Shown here piece after piece: positions 46,331-55,472 of a stretch of DNA of 64,000 nt (position 1 is the first letter of the stretch; every line of letters starts with the position of its first letter). The stretch comes from Chitinophaga varians (GTDB lineage Bacteria; Bacteroidota; Bacteroidia; Chitinophagales; Chitinophagaceae). The notes below the pieces were generated by a model. The model saw only the letters and a list, made by a program, of their open reading frames with translations, made no database searches and was not told the origin of the DNA. The translations under genes were made by a program, and so were the position numbers. The DNA is taken from positions 1,178,001 to 1,242,000 of the forward strand of contig NZ_JABAIA010000003.1 of assembly GCF_012641275.1 (NCBI RefSeq), in the 5' to 3' direction.

Positions 46331-49300
46331 ATGAAGAAGTTGTTCCTTGTTTTGCTGGCGTTACATGCAGGACTGACCGATATCGCTGCGCAATCTTATG
46401 TGCCCGGCCTGCATGATGCTGTCGTGAAAGTGAAGCCGGTGGTGCCCTTGCAGGCATATACCTTTTCCCTTCGGGACGTAGAGGTATTGGACGGCCCGTT
46501 TAAAAAAGCCATGGAAGCCGATGCCGGCTATCTGCTGATAGTGGAACCTGACAGGCTGCTGGCCGATTTCCGCAATCATGCCGGTTTAAAGGAAAAAGCA
46601 GCACGTTATGGAGGCTGGGAATCCACCGGGCTGGCCGGTCACACCCTCGGCCATTACCTGTCGGCCTGTTCCATGCAATACGCTGCCACCGGTGACAAAC
46701 GATTTCTTGACCGGGTGAACTACATGGTGGATGAACTGGCGGTATGCCAGGAGCACCGCAAGACCGGCTACCTGGGCGCTATTCCGGGTGAAGATACTTT
46801 ATGGGCACAAGTGGCGGCAGGTAATATCCGCTCCCGTGGATTTGACCTGAACGGCGGCTGGTCGCCCTGGTACACTGTACACAAAATAATGGCCGGCCTG
46901 CTGGACGCCTATTTCTATTGCGGCAATAAAAAAGCGCTGACGGTAGAGAAAGGCATGGCCGACTGGACAGGGACAATCGTTGATCATCTCCCGGATTCAC
47001 TGGTGCAAAAAATGTTGTTGTGCGAATATGGCGGCATGAACGATGTGTTGGTAAACACTTACGCGCTGACCGCCGAAAAGAAGTACCTGGACATGTCTTT
47101 CCGGTTTCATGACCGGCGTATCCTTGATTCCCTCGCTGCGCAACTGGACGTATTGCCCGGCAAACATTCCAATACGCAGATCCCCAAAGTGGTAGGCTGT
47201 ATCCGTCGCTATGAGCTTACCGGCAACAGGAAAGACAGCACCATCGCGGCTTTCTTCTGGAACACGGTGACAGGGCACCATTCCTATGCGCCTGGCGGTA
47301 ACAGCAACTATGAGTACCTGGGGCCGGCGGACAAACTGAACGACCAGCTGACGGACAACACCATGGAGACCTGCAACACCTATAACATGCTTAAGCTCAC
47401 GCGGCACCTGTTTGCCCTGCGCCCGGCAGCCAACCTGATGGATTATTATGAACGCGGACTGTACAATCATATCCTCGCTTCACAAAACCATCAGAATGGC
47501 ATGATGTGTTATTTTGTGCCGCTGCGAATGGGCGCCCGTAAGGAATTCAGTGATTCGTTCCATACGTTTACCTGTTGCGTAGGCTCTGGCATGGAGAATC
47601 ACGTGAAATATGGCGAAAGCATTTATTTTGAAGGGGCAGACGGTAGTTTGTATGTGAACCTGTTCATCCCTTCCCGCCTGCACTGGCGTGACCGGAACGT
47701 TACCATAGAACAAACCACCCAACTGCCGGCTGACGATAAGGTATTGTTTACCATTCATACACGCAAAGCCGCTTCGTTTCCTTTGCGTATCCGCCAGCCG
47801 CGGTGGGCAAAGGACGGCATCCAGGTATCCGTTAACGGCCAGGTACAAACGAACATTACTGCCGGTGCTGATGGTTATATTTCCCTGCAACGCAAATGGA
47901 ACGATGGCGACCAGGTAACACTCTCGCTTCCGATGGGCATTTACAGTGAAGCCATGCCTGACAATCCCGGTCGTATAGCGCTGCTGTATGGCCCCGTGGT
48001 ACTGGCAGGCGTGCTGGGAGACAAGGAGCCGGACCCGGTTACCGGTATTCCTGTACTGGTTACACCGGAGCGTAATCCGGCGAAATGGGTAATCCGTGAT
48101 CCGCAACAGCCGCTGGTATTCCATACCCGCCAGACAGGGCAGCCCAATGAACTGCAACTGGTGCCTTTCAGCACCGTGCAGCAGGAACATTACAGCGTGT
48201 ACTGGGACATCTTTACGCCACAGGAGTGGGCCGTTCAACAGGAAAGATATGCCGCAGAGAAAAGACGGCAGCAGCAGATAGAGGCCAGCACCGTCGACAT
48301 CCTGCGCCTGGGCGAAATGCAGCCGGAGAGGGACCACCATCTCACCGCGGATAAAAGCAGCACCGGCGAAGACCACGGCCGTAAATGGCGTATAGCCGAC
48401 GACGGGGGAGCGCTCACGTTCACCATGAAGGTGGACAGCAGTATGGAGAACAGTCTCCTTTGCAACTATTGGGGAATGGACAACCGTTACCGCACGTTCG
48501 ATATCTTTATCGATGACGTAAAGATCGCCACCGAAGACCTCAATCAATACAAAGCCAGCAAATTCTATGAAATCATATATCCGTTGCCGGTAGCCGTCAC
48601 CCGTGGTAAACAAACGGTAACGGTTAAACTGCAGGCCCGTCCCAATAACAGCGCCGGCCCTGTATACGGCCCGGTAAGAATGATCAGACACACCTCCGCC
48701 GGAGGGCAGTTGAAGCAGGATTATCCCATTCAGCCGGTACCCTTCACGCAGGTACACGTGTCTGATAATTTCTGGGCGCCGAAAATAAAAGTAAATGCCG
48801 AGGTGTCTATTCCCTATACCCTGGAGCAATGCCGGAAAACAGGTCGTATCGACAATTTCCTGCGGGCCGCCGGTAAACTTCAGGATGATAAAATGACCGA
48901 GTACACCTTTGATGATACAGACCTGTATAAAGTGATTGAAGGCGCCTCGTACAGCCTGCAGGTGAAGAAAAACCCGGAACTCGACAAGTACCTGGATACT
49001 CTGATCGCCATTATTGGCGCCGCACAGGAAAAAGATGGGTACCTGTATACTTTCAGGACCATGAAAACAACGCATCCGCATGAATGGATGGGTACCAAAC
49101 GCTGGGAAAAAGAAGAAGACCTGAGCCATGAACTATATAACTCCGGCCACCTGTTTGAAGCCGCTGTAGCACATTATCAGGCTACTGGCAAAAGGTCGCT
49201 GCTGGACATCGCCATCAAAAACGCAGACCTGCTGGTGAGCGTATTCGGATTTGGCAAAGAAGAGCGTTTTCCCGGGCATCAGATCGTTGAAACAGGGCTC

Positions 49301-51052
49301 ACCAGGATGTACCGGGTGACCGGCAAAAAGGAGTATCTCGACCTGGCTAAATTTTTCCTCGATGTACGGGGTCCGGGCAAACCCAACAGTGGCGAGTATA
49401 ACCAGTCCTATAAAAAAGTGACCGAGCAGCACGAAGCTGTAGGACATGCCGTAAGGGCAGCGTATATGTACACCGGTATGGCCGATGTGGCGGCGCTGAC
49501 CGGTAATCAGCAGTACCTGTCGGCCATTGACGATATCTGGCATGATGTGGTGGACCGGAAATTATATATTACCGGCGGTATTGGCGCTACCGGCAACGGT
49601 GAAGCGTTCGGCCACGCCTATGAGCTGCCTAATATGTCCGCCTACGCGGAAACCTGTGCGGCCATTGCCAACGTGTACTGGAACAGCCGCATGTTCCTGC
49701 TGCACGGCGATGCCAAATATATCGACGTGATGGAACGTACCCTGTACAACGGCCTGCTGAGCGGCGTATCGCTCAGCGGGGACCACTTCTTTTATCCTAA
49801 TCCGCTGGCTTCCATGGGGCAGCACCAACGCAGCGCATGGTTTGGGTGCGCCTGTTGTATTTCCAATATGACACGCTTCCTGCCTTCCATGCCGGGTTAT
49901 ATCTATGGGCAAAATGCCAACCATCTGTATGTGAACCTCTTTGTTGGCAATACCGCCGAGATAACCCTGCCTGTCGGAAAAGTAAAAGTTACCCAGCGTA
50001 CCAACTACCCATGGGACGGCAGAACAGACATCACGGTAGCTCCAGACAAAGCCACTGCTTTCGCGCTGCACGTCCGTATTCCGGGATGGGCGCAGAACAA
50101 GCCGGTACCGGGAGAGCTCTATTTCGATGCGCCTGGAACGCCGCAAAAAAAGATCAGCATCCTGCTGAACGGTCAGCCGGCGCAATACCGCATGGAAAAA
50201 GGTTACGCCGTACTGGACCGCACCTGGAAAACGAACGATAAGGTGAGCCTGGATTTTCCGGTCGAAGTGCAGAAAGTGATGGCCGACAGCCTCGTCGAAG
50301 CAGATAAAGGCCGTTTCGCACTGCAACGCGGCCCGCTGATGTATTGCCTGGAAGCGCCTGACAACAAAGATGCCACGGTGCAGAACATCATCGTCGATAA
50401 AAATGCGCCGGTGCATGCTGTCTATAAGCCTTCGCTACTGAATGGCGTCATGGCGCTGGAAATGAAAGGAATGTCCGCCAGCCGGCAGCTGAACAGCCAG
50501 ACGCTGGTGAAGTCGGCCCAAACGGTAACGGCTATACCGTATTATGCCTGGGCCAACCGTGGCCCTGGGGAGATGACCGTGTGGATTCCCTTTGAAGAAG
50601 CCGCTGCCCGTCCCAAACCTGCGCCCACCATCGCTTCTAAAAGTAAGGTCAGCGCTTCTGCGCCTAACAAAAAAATGTACATGGCCCTGAACGACCAGTT
50701 TGAACCCAGGGACTCAAAAGATAACAGCACCCTGTATTTTCACTGGTGGCCCAAACAAGGTACAGCAGAATGGGTACAGTATGATTTTGACCAGGAGTAC
50801 ACTATCTCTTCTTCCAGTGTGTACTGGTACGATGATGGTCCATTCGGTGGTTGCCGTGTGCCCGCTTCCTGGAAGCTGTACTACAAAAAGGGCAATGAAT
50901 GGATACCAGTGCAAAATGCCGGTAGTTACGGCACTGCGAAAGACCAGTATAACGTGGTGAGGTTTGACCCGGTGAAAACCACCGCGTTAAAAATGGAGGT
51001 GCAGTTGTCATCGGAGAACTCCTCCGGTATTCAGGAATGGATGGTTAAATAA
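46331..51052 (+). CDS. Tandem beta-L-arabinofuranosidase fusion (GH146-like + GH127-like)
   Basis: Protein of 1573 residues with a signal peptide (to about AAQS). Module 1 (~35-620) is a DUF1680 domain of GH146 type with VEVLDGPFKKAMEADAGYLL and GHTLGHYLSACSM; its zinc and catalytic set is Glu346, Cys348 (ETC) and Cys415-Cys416 (FTCCVGSG). A DUF6805-like sandwich (~650-800) follows. Module 2 (~805-1420) is GH127-like with VHVSDNFWAPKI; its set is Glu1107, Cys1109 and Cys1173-x-Cys1175-Cys1176 (GCACC), matching HypBA1 Glu338, Cys340, Cys415, Cys417 and Cys418. A galactose-binding-like C-terminal domain (~1430-1573) ends the chain. Both active sites look complete. Both families cleave beta-L-arabinofuranosides through a zinc-bound cysteine nucleophile. 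Single-domain enzymes are the norm, so the fusion is unusual. The frame is open throughout. Confidence 0.92.
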   Translation: MKKLFLVLLALHAGLTDIAAQSYVPGLHDAVVKVKPVVPLQAYTFSLRDVEVLDGPFKKAMEADAGYLLIVEPDRLLADFRNHAGLKEKAARYGGWESTGLAGHTLGHYLSACSMQYAATGDKRFLDRVNYMVDELAVCQEHRKTGYLGAIPGEDTLWAQVAAGNIRSRGFDLNGGWSPWYTVHKIMAGLLDAYFYCGNKKALTVEKGMADWTGTIVDHLPDSLVQKMLLCEYGGMNDVLVNTYALTAEKKYLDMSFRFHDRRILDSLAAQLDVLPGKHSNTQIPKVVGCIRRYELTGNRKDSTIAAFFWNTVTGHHSYAPGGNSNYEYLGPADKLNDQLTDNTMETCNTYNMLKLTRHLFALRPAANLMDYYERGLYNHILASQNHQNGMMCYFVPLRMGARKEFSDSFHTFTCCVGSGMENHVKYGESIYFEGADGSLYVNLFIPSRLHWRDRNVTIEQTTQLPADDKVLFTIHTRKAASFPLRIRQPRWAKDGIQVSVNGQVQTNITAGADGYISLQRKWNDGDQVTLSLPMGIYSEAMPDNPGRIALLYGPVVLAGVLGDKEPDPVTGIPVLVTPERNPAKWVIRDPQQPLVFHTRQTGQPNELQLVPFSTVQQEHYSVYWDIFTPQEWAVQQERYAAEKRRQQQIEASTVDILRLGEMQPERDHHLTADKSSTGEDHGRKWRIADDGGALTFTMKVDSSMENSLLCNYWGMDNRYRTFDIFIDDVKIATEDLNQYKASKFYEIIYPLPVAVTRGKQTVTVKLQARPNNSAGPVYGPVRMIRHTSAGGQLKQDYPIQPVPFTQVHVSDNFWAPKIKVNAEVSIPYTLEQCRKTGRIDNFLRAAGKLQDDKMTEYTFDDTDLYKVIEGASYSLQVKKNPELDKYLDTLIAIIGAAQEKDGYLYTFRTMKTTHPHEWMGTKRWEKEEDLSHELYNSGHLFEAAVAHYQATGKRSLLDIAIKNADLLVSVFGFGKEERFPGHQIVETGLTRMYRVTGKKEYLDLAKFFLDVRGPGKPNSGEYNQSYKKVTEQHEAVGHAVRAAYMYTGMADVAALTGNQQYLSAIDDIWHDVVDRKLYITGGIGATGNGEAFGHAYELPNMSAYAETCAAIANVYWNSRMFLLHGDAKYIDVMERTLYNGLLSGVSLSGDHFFYPNPLASMGQHQRSAWFGCACCISNMTRFLPSMPGYIYGQNANHLYVNLFVGNTAEITLPVGKVKVTQRTNYPWDGRTDITVAPDKATAFALHVRIPGWAQNKPVPGELYFDAPGTPQKKISILLNGQPAQYRMEKGYAVLDRTWKTNDKVSLDFPVEVQKVMADSLVEADKGRFALQRGPLMYCLEAPDNKDATVQNIIVDKNAPVHAVYKPSLLNGVMALEMKGMSASRQLNSQTLVKSAQTVTAIPYYAWANRGPGEMTVWIPFEEAAARPKPAPTIASKSKVSASAPNKKMYMALNDQFEPRDSKDNSTLYFHWWPKQGTAEWVQYDFDQEYTISSSSVYWYDDGPFGGCRVPASWKLYYKKGNEWIPVQNAGSYGTAKDQYNVVRFDPVKTTALKMEVQLSSENSSGIQEWMVK

Positions 51053-51071
51053 TTGTATCAGCGATAAAATG

Positions 51072-51108
51072 GATGTCCCGCCATCATATGGCGGGGCATC
51101 TTTTTTTT
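51072..51108 (+). terminator. Terminator after the arabinofuranosidase gene
   Basis: GATGTCCCGCCA pairs with TGGCGGGGCATC (one G-U pair) around a 5-base loop, followed by eight T. It ends the arabinose PUL. Confidence 0.93.
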
Positions 51109-51260
51109 GAAGGAATAGGTAACTAAGACGTATATACGAATATGAGCCGGTGGGGTTAATGAAATGATCATATAGAATAATATGTTTTATTAAAGGAAGG
51201 TAATATGTTTGTATCCAGCATCACGGCTGGTAGGGCGTCAGAAACATCCGGCCAGCATAC

Positions 51261-51272
51261 TTTGTGATTGGT
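51261..51272 (+). repeat. 12-bp direct repeat, left copy
   Basis: TTTGTGATTGGT recurs identically at 52102-52113, so it flanks the lipoprotein gene on both sides. An inverted copy of its last 10 bases lies at 52138-52147. Confidence 0.4.
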
Positions 51273-51291
51273 TAAACAAAAAATCCGGAAG

Positions 51292-52098
51292 ATGAAAAAA
51301 AAGCATACAGCAAGGATATCGCTAAAGAATCTTTCCCTTACTGGTTGTATCGCGGTTTATATCATGTCAGCAGGTTGTCGTGGATCTGTCAGGCTGCCGG
51401 CCGCACAGCGACAGGTGGACAGCCTCCCGGCGTCAGCATTAGCAACATCAGCACCTGTTGTGGCTGAAAATCAACTACCCGCTATACTGATCGCACCCGG
51501 ATTGCTAAAGCCCTATACCTGGCGGAATGAGATGATTGATTTACCCGATTCCACGCAGCGGGACAAGTTCAGGATGTTAAATGGCATAAAAGCCAATGTA
51601 AACTGGTCGGGCATTGTGCCCCTGGAAGAAGGAGACTTTGAATGTTATACCTTCTCTCTTATCAATAAGAAAGATACCCTTTTCCGGATAGACAGCGTTT
51701 TTAAGGTATGGCTGCCGGAAGCAGGTGGCGACTGGGTCAGTATACAGTTGAAGAAAGAAGTGGCGGAAACCAATAGCCCGGGAACAGTATACCTGGTTAG
51801 TATTGTAAATGGCGAAGCTCTGGTGGTGGACCAGGACATACATAATGTCACCAATGCGCCGATTGTTAAAGTGGAAGATGTAACCTACGTGTTTTACGTC
51901 AAAGATGACAAAATCTACAGGTATAATATCGCGGAAAAGAAAACGTCCGCCATAGCGAAGCTAAAGTACAAGGATATAGACGGTGAAAGTATCGATCCAT
52001 ATAAACTGGAAGTAATGCAAACCGCACCGACGCCGGGTTTCAGGTTGGTTTTGCATTATAACGGCAGATACTACTTTATTCCTTTTTCGATTGGGTAA
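51292..52098 (+). CDS. Putative lipoprotein of unknown function
   Basis: 268 residues from ATG at 51292, which has CCGGAAG seven bases upstream; the longer frame from 51268 has no such site. The N-terminus is charged then hydrophobic and ends in a lipobox-like MSAGC near residue 29, so it is probably a lipoprotein. The rest is beta-rich with alternating charged and aromatic residues and no recognised motif (VEDVTYVFYVKDDKIYRYNI near 200). I do not recognise a family. It is flanked by 12-bp direct repeats and is convergent with the next gene. Confidence 0.65.
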   Translation: MKKKHTARISLKNLSLTGCIAVYIMSAGCRGSVRLPAAQRQVDSLPASALATSAPVVAENQLPAILIAPGLLKPYTWRNEMIDLPDSTQRDKFRMLNGIKANVNWSGIVPLEEGDFECYTFSLINKKDTLFRIDSVFKVWLPEAGGDWVSIQLKKEVAETNSPGTVYLVSIVNGEALVVDQDIHNVTNAPIVKVEDVTYVFYVKDDKIYRYNIAEKKTSAIAKLKYKDIDGESIDPYKLEVMQTAPTPGFRLVLHYNGRYYFIPFSIG

Positions 52099-52101
52099 CA
52101 T

Positions 52102-52113
52102 TTTGTGATTGGT
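52102..52113 (+). repeat. 12-bp direct repeat, right copy
   Basis: Identical to 51261-51272. It forms the left arm of the hairpin at 52104-52147. Confidence 0.4.
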
Positions 52114-52147
52114 CCGATACTTTTCAGGGTATATCGAACCAATCACA
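52104..52147. terminator. Hairpin between convergent genes
   Basis: TGTGATTGGT at 52104-52113 pairs with ACCAATCACA at 52138-52147, extended by CGATAC with GTATATCG. It lies between convergent genes and probably ends both transcripts, although the T run is weak. Confidence 0.6.
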
Positions 52148-52167
52148 TATTGTTGATGCTTCCCCGA

Positions 52168-53145
52168 TTATTTTTTCTGATTCAGTTTTCCTTCCAGTTC
52201 CTTCATCCGGTTGTCCAGCTGAATAATATACAGGCTCATTTCCTCCATCTTCTTTACCAGGATTTTATTGATTTCTCCAACATCTTGACCCTGTGTTTCT
52301 ACTTCCTTTGCGGCTGGTAAATCCGGCAGGTGTTTGTTTTCCGTGATATAGCGGGCCAGGTCGGAAATAGGGCGTAACTCAAACTCAGGACTAAATACAT
52401 AATCCGGCCAGTTGTCGGTGCTCACCTTTACCCTGTTGGTGAAAATATCGCCATTAACCATGAGCTGCGATTTTTTTGTGGGAGAGCCGATCGTTACATT
52501 GCCGGTGGTGTAGTTGGTACGCAGTGCATTGGAGAGGTTGACATCATTTTGCACCGTGAGGTTAAACGGAACATCATACCCTTGCGTGGGAGCTGCTGTT
52601 ATTTGCTCCAGCCGCTGATAGGCGCCGCTAATCGTTACTACTTCATAAATAGAGTAACCAACATAACCACCATGATAAATATAAATATCATAGGAGGTAG
52701 GTGCCGCCCCGGCTACATTGGGGATGATCTTTATCAGAGATACAGGTGCTATATAACCGGTGCGTGTAGCATACGCGCTGAAAGGAAAGCCGTTGACCAT
52801 AGAAGATCCGTTGCTGGTACGGATGTACAGCTCTGTCTGTCCCATCTGGGTTATCCCTGCGTTATAACCGGTGCCTCCATGGAACCGGATAGTAGCGGTT
52901 GAACCTTCCTGTGGCATCGTCAGTGTACCAAGCTTGATCCAGGCGTAATTAGCCGTGTTGGCGTTATACATGTGACCCACTATGGTAGGATTTTGTGCGC
53001 CGGCCCGGAAGCCTGCAAGAAACAAGGGAAAAATAAATACCAGTAACAGGCTGCTTTTTACCGTGCAACGAATAACCGGGCTTTGCGAAAAAAAACGTAG
53101 TGGGAGTGTAGCTACCGATAGGGCTAACTTGCTTAAGTTTATCAT
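52168..53145 (-). CDS. Exported protein with a tail-fibre-like C-terminal region
   Basis: 325 residues from ATG at 53145; the frame extends to 53205, but that stretch lacks a sensible leader. The N-terminus holds a hydrophobic signal segment ending near AGAQNP. The middle is beta-rich. The C-terminal ~110 residues (QLMVNGDIFTNRVKVS, then NWPDYVFSPEFELRPISD and NKHLPDLP, ending in a coiled coil with MEEMSLYIIQLDNRMKELE) match a module very common at the ends of Bacteroidota surface proteins and linked to tail-fibre-like chaperone domains. Trimeric surface assembly is plausible. Its role is unknown. Confidence 0.75.
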   Translation of the reverse strand: MINLSKLALSVATLPLRFFSQSPVIRCTVKSSLLLVFIFPLFLAGFRAGAQNPTIVGHMYNANTANYAWIKLGTLTMPQEGSTATIRFHGGTGYNAGITQMGQTELYIRTSNGSSMVNGFPFSAYATRTGYIAPVSLIKIIPNVAGAAPTSYDIYIYHGGYVGYSIYEVVTISGAYQRLEQITAAPTQGYDVPFNLTVQNDVNLSNALRTNYTTGNVTIGSPTKKSQLMVNGDIFTNRVKVSTDNWPDYVFSPEFELRPISDLARYITENKHLPDLPAAKEVETQGQDVGEINKILVKKMEEMSLYIIQLDNRMKELEGKLNQKK

Positions 53146-53224
53146 GTTGTATAGGTTATAATTAGTTGGTGACAAAAATAAAAAACTAACGTTACATTTA
53201 CTCAAAGCAACTACATAACAATAA

Positions 53225-53566
53225 ATGGATACCCTATACCCCGAACTGGAAGACTATATTTATCGGTACTGTGAGAAATTTATGACGGAAGATGAGTTAG
53301 ACGCGAAGAAGGCCATCAGTTATGGTTTCAACACACAGTCTGAATCAATTCTTGCCATCATGCGGCAAAAAGGATGGATCAGTGACGACCCAAGGATACT
53401 GGCCATGATTGCAGATGGAAATCAGGCGTTGAAAGACAGTATTATAAAGCGTGTATGGAATGAACACCGGCATGAGTTGCCCTTAAATCTCTGTCCGAAG
53501 TGCCACAAAATTGCCAGGACGCCACAGGCCCGTCAATGCCGCTATTGTTTTCATGACTGGCATTAG
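53225..53566 (+). CDS. Small zinc-ribbon protein, unknown function
   Basis: Protein of 113 residues. The N-terminal ~85 residues are mostly helical (CEKFMTEDELDAKKAISYGF). The C-terminus carries CPKCHK and then CRYCFHDWH, a four-cysteine zinc ribbon with 14 residues between the pairs. There is no signal peptide. It stands alone, transcribed away from the exported protein gene. The last 46 coding bases form the left half of a large hairpin that spans the stop codon. I do not recognise the family. Confidence 0.7.
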   Translation: MDTLYPELEDYIYRYCEKFMTEDELDAKKAISYGFNTQSESILAIMRQKGWISDDPRILAMIADGNQALKDSIIKRVWNEHRHELPLNLCPKCHKIARTPQARQCRYCFHDWH

Positions 53567-53580
53567 GACGGGCCTGTGGC
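53521..53580 (+). terminator. 20-bp hairpin across the stop codon of the zinc-ribbon gene
   Basis: GCCACAGGCCCGTC at 53521 pairs with GACGGGCCTGTGGC at 53567, extended by AATGCC and GGCATT after a 2-base bulge that holds part of the TAG stop. The loop is 18 bases. There is no T run, so it may block 3' exonuclease or act between convergent genes. Confidence 0.5.
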
Positions 53581-53603
53581 AGGGAGGAGATGCAATGAAT
53601 ACG

Positions 53604-54440
53604 CTAGACTGTAAAATCAGTTGAAAAAGTATCTTCCTTCCAGTTTTCCATTTGTGCCTGTAATTGCGTAATCCTGGTGCTGGCGCGATTGAATGCATCA
53701 CTGCCCAGAAACAGGTCCATGGGGGGATTGGGACTAGCCACCAGTTTCAGGAAGACAGCTGCCATTTTATCCGGATCGCCCGGCTGGGCGCCGCTCATGT
53801 TGCTGATCTTATCATGGTACTCCCGTAAATGGGCGTAGTCCTCTATGTGACGCTGGCGGTACGCGATAGAATCTACCTCGGCAAAATTCGTTCTGAAGGC
53901 GCCCGGCATTACATTGGTCACATGAATTCCCAACGGCTTCAGGTCCGTTACCAGGGCGTTGCTAAGACCGCTCACCGCAAACTTCGCGGCGCAATACACG
54001 GTCCATCCGATGCCCGGCGCAAAGCCCGCAATGGAAGAGATATTGATAATATGCCCTGACCGCTGTTTTCTCATGTAGGGCAACGCCTGCTGTATCACCC
54101 GTACCACGGCGAAAAAGTTGACCTGGAAATTTTCCTCGATTTCCGCTGAGGTAAGTTCTTCCAGCGCGCCGCCCAATCCATAGCCGGCATTGTTGACAAC
54201 TACGTCCAGCCGGCCGAATTTTTCTAGGGTTTGCTGAAGTGAACTGGCCACTGACTGCTCGTTTTTCAGGTCAACATGTAACGGCAAAAACCTGTCGCCA
54301 TACGATTTAAATGCTTCCAGTGCCGTGGTGGACCTTGAGGTGGCAGCTACGCTATGGCCTTGTGTTAACAGATCTTTCACCAGGGACAGTCCCATTCCTT
54401 TGGATGCGCCGGTGATGTACCAGACTTTTGTATCGCTCAT
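53604..54440 (-). CDS. Short-chain dehydrogenase/reductase
   Basis: Protein of 278 residues of the classical SDR family. TGASKGMG at residues ~10-17 binds NAD(P), NNAG lies near 87, ISS near 135 gives the catalytic Ser, and YCAAK near 149 the Tyr and Lys. It resembles the oxidoreductases often annotated as SDR family proteins in Bacteroidota; the substrate is unknown. The AraC-family gene upstream on the same strand, separated by 75 bp, is its likely regulator. Confidence 0.92.
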   Translation of the reverse strand: MSDTKVWYITGASKGMGLSLVKDLLTQGHSVAATSRSTTALEAFKSYGDRFLPLHVDLKNEQSVASSLQQTLEKFGRLDVVVNNAGYGLGGALEELTSAEIEENFQVNFFAVVRVIQQALPYMRKQRSGHIINISSIAGFAPGIGWTVYCAAKFAVSGLSNALVTDLKPLGIHVTNVMPGAFRTNFAEVDSIAYRQRHIEDYAHLREYHDKISNMSGAQPGDPDKMAAVFLKLVASPNPPMDLFLGSDAFNRASTRITQLQAQMENWKEDTFSTDFTV

Positions 54441-54515
54441 AAATTTCTTTTAAGAGCAAAGTTACCGCGTCGATAGCCATCGTTTTTGTGGGATACAAAC
54501 CATTATTTGTCAAAT

Positions 54516-55421
54516 TCAAACCTGTCTGAAGCCGGAGGGATTCATAGAGGTCTGTTTTTTGAAGAAGTTGTTGAAGTGTGCCTGGTCTTCGAAGCCCAGC
54601 ACGTAGCTGATTTCGGCAATGTTCCAGTTGGTATGCCTTAACAGGGCTTTGGCTTCTGCGGTAAGGCGCTCGAAGATGAGCTCGGTAGTGGTGCGCCCTG
54701 TGGTTTTCCTGATGGCCCGGTTGAGATAATTGACATGAATGGAAAGCCTTTCTGCAAAGGCTTTCGGGGAGCGCAGTTCAAACCGTTGCGATGCAGACTC
54801 AATAGGGAACTGACGTTCCAGCAGTTCTGTAAACACCGCGGTGATCCGGGAGGCTGCATCAGGATGCTCATATATGTTATTCGCCGGCTGGAGCTTCATC
54901 GCGAAATAAATTAGTTCGCTGACGTAGCTCCTGATCAGCTCGTACTTAAAGACGTAGTCCGAGTCCAGCTCCCGGATCATTTTTTCAAAAATACTTTTTA
55001 CTTCTTTCGTGGTTTCATCGTCCAGGCCAAATACGGGCTTCGATGCCATGGTAAACAAAGGCAATTTGCTTACGTTCAGGCGCGCGTATTCCTTGAAAAA
55101 TTCATCCCTGAACACACAGAAATAGCCGCCGGTATCAGGATGCAAAGGGTCGTGGGTGTACGGCACCAGCGGATTGAAAAAAAATAAGGTGTTCCCGCTT
55201 ACAGGAATACTTTCGTCGCCATAGTGGAACACATTGTCCCCCTGAAAAAGCATGATCTTAAAGAAGTCCCGGCGGATAAAACTGGGCGAAGTAATGCCTT
55301 TACGGACCCTGTCTTCAATTCTGAAAACATTGAACTGTCCGATGTTCTTTTGAAGGTCCTCCGATAAGCTGCCAAACTTATCCCTGTAAAACTGTTCGAG
55401 CGATTCGGGTGCTTTTGCCAT
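54516..55421 (-). CDS. AraC-family transcriptional regulator
   Basis: Protein of 301 residues with an N-terminal cupin-like sensing part (FFKIMLFQGDNVFHYGDESI, ~50-110) and a C-terminal AraC/XylS double helix-turn-helix (~195-301: AERLSIHVNYLNRAIRKTTG, then NWNIAEISYVLGFEDQAHFN and KKQTSMNPSGFRQV). It sits upstream of the SDR gene in the same direction and probably controls it. Despite the family name it is not the arabinose regulator; the arabinose system here uses the Nudix AraR. Confidence 0.93.
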   Translation of the reverse strand: MAKAPESLEQFYRDKFGSLSEDLQKNIGQFNVFRIEDRVRKGITSPSFIRRDFFKIMLFQGDNVFHYGDESIPVSGNTLFFFNPLVPYTHDPLHPDTGGYFCVFRDEFFKEYARLNVSKLPLFTMASKPVFGLDDETTKEVKSIFEKMIRELDSDYVFKYELIRSYVSELIYFAMKLQPANNIYEHPDAASRITAVFTELLERQFPIESASQRFELRSPKAFAERLSIHVNYLNRAIRKTTGRTTTELIFERLTAEAKALLRHTNWNIAEISYVLGFEDQAHFNNFFKKQTSMNPSGFRQV

Positions 55422-55472
55422 AAATCAGTATCACCTGCAAAAATGAAACTTTTTTTGGCAACCAGCTAAATT

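Noticed and set aside
47480..49129. Long minus-strand open frame of 549 residues inside the arabinofuranosidase gene
   Set aside because: It lies antisense to a well-supported protein, and its translation has no family signature; GC-rich coding DNA often leaves such shadow frames.
54516..55421. AraC-family gene as the arabinose regulator
   Set aside because: It lies beside an SDR gene, while the Nudix AraR sits in the ara operon.
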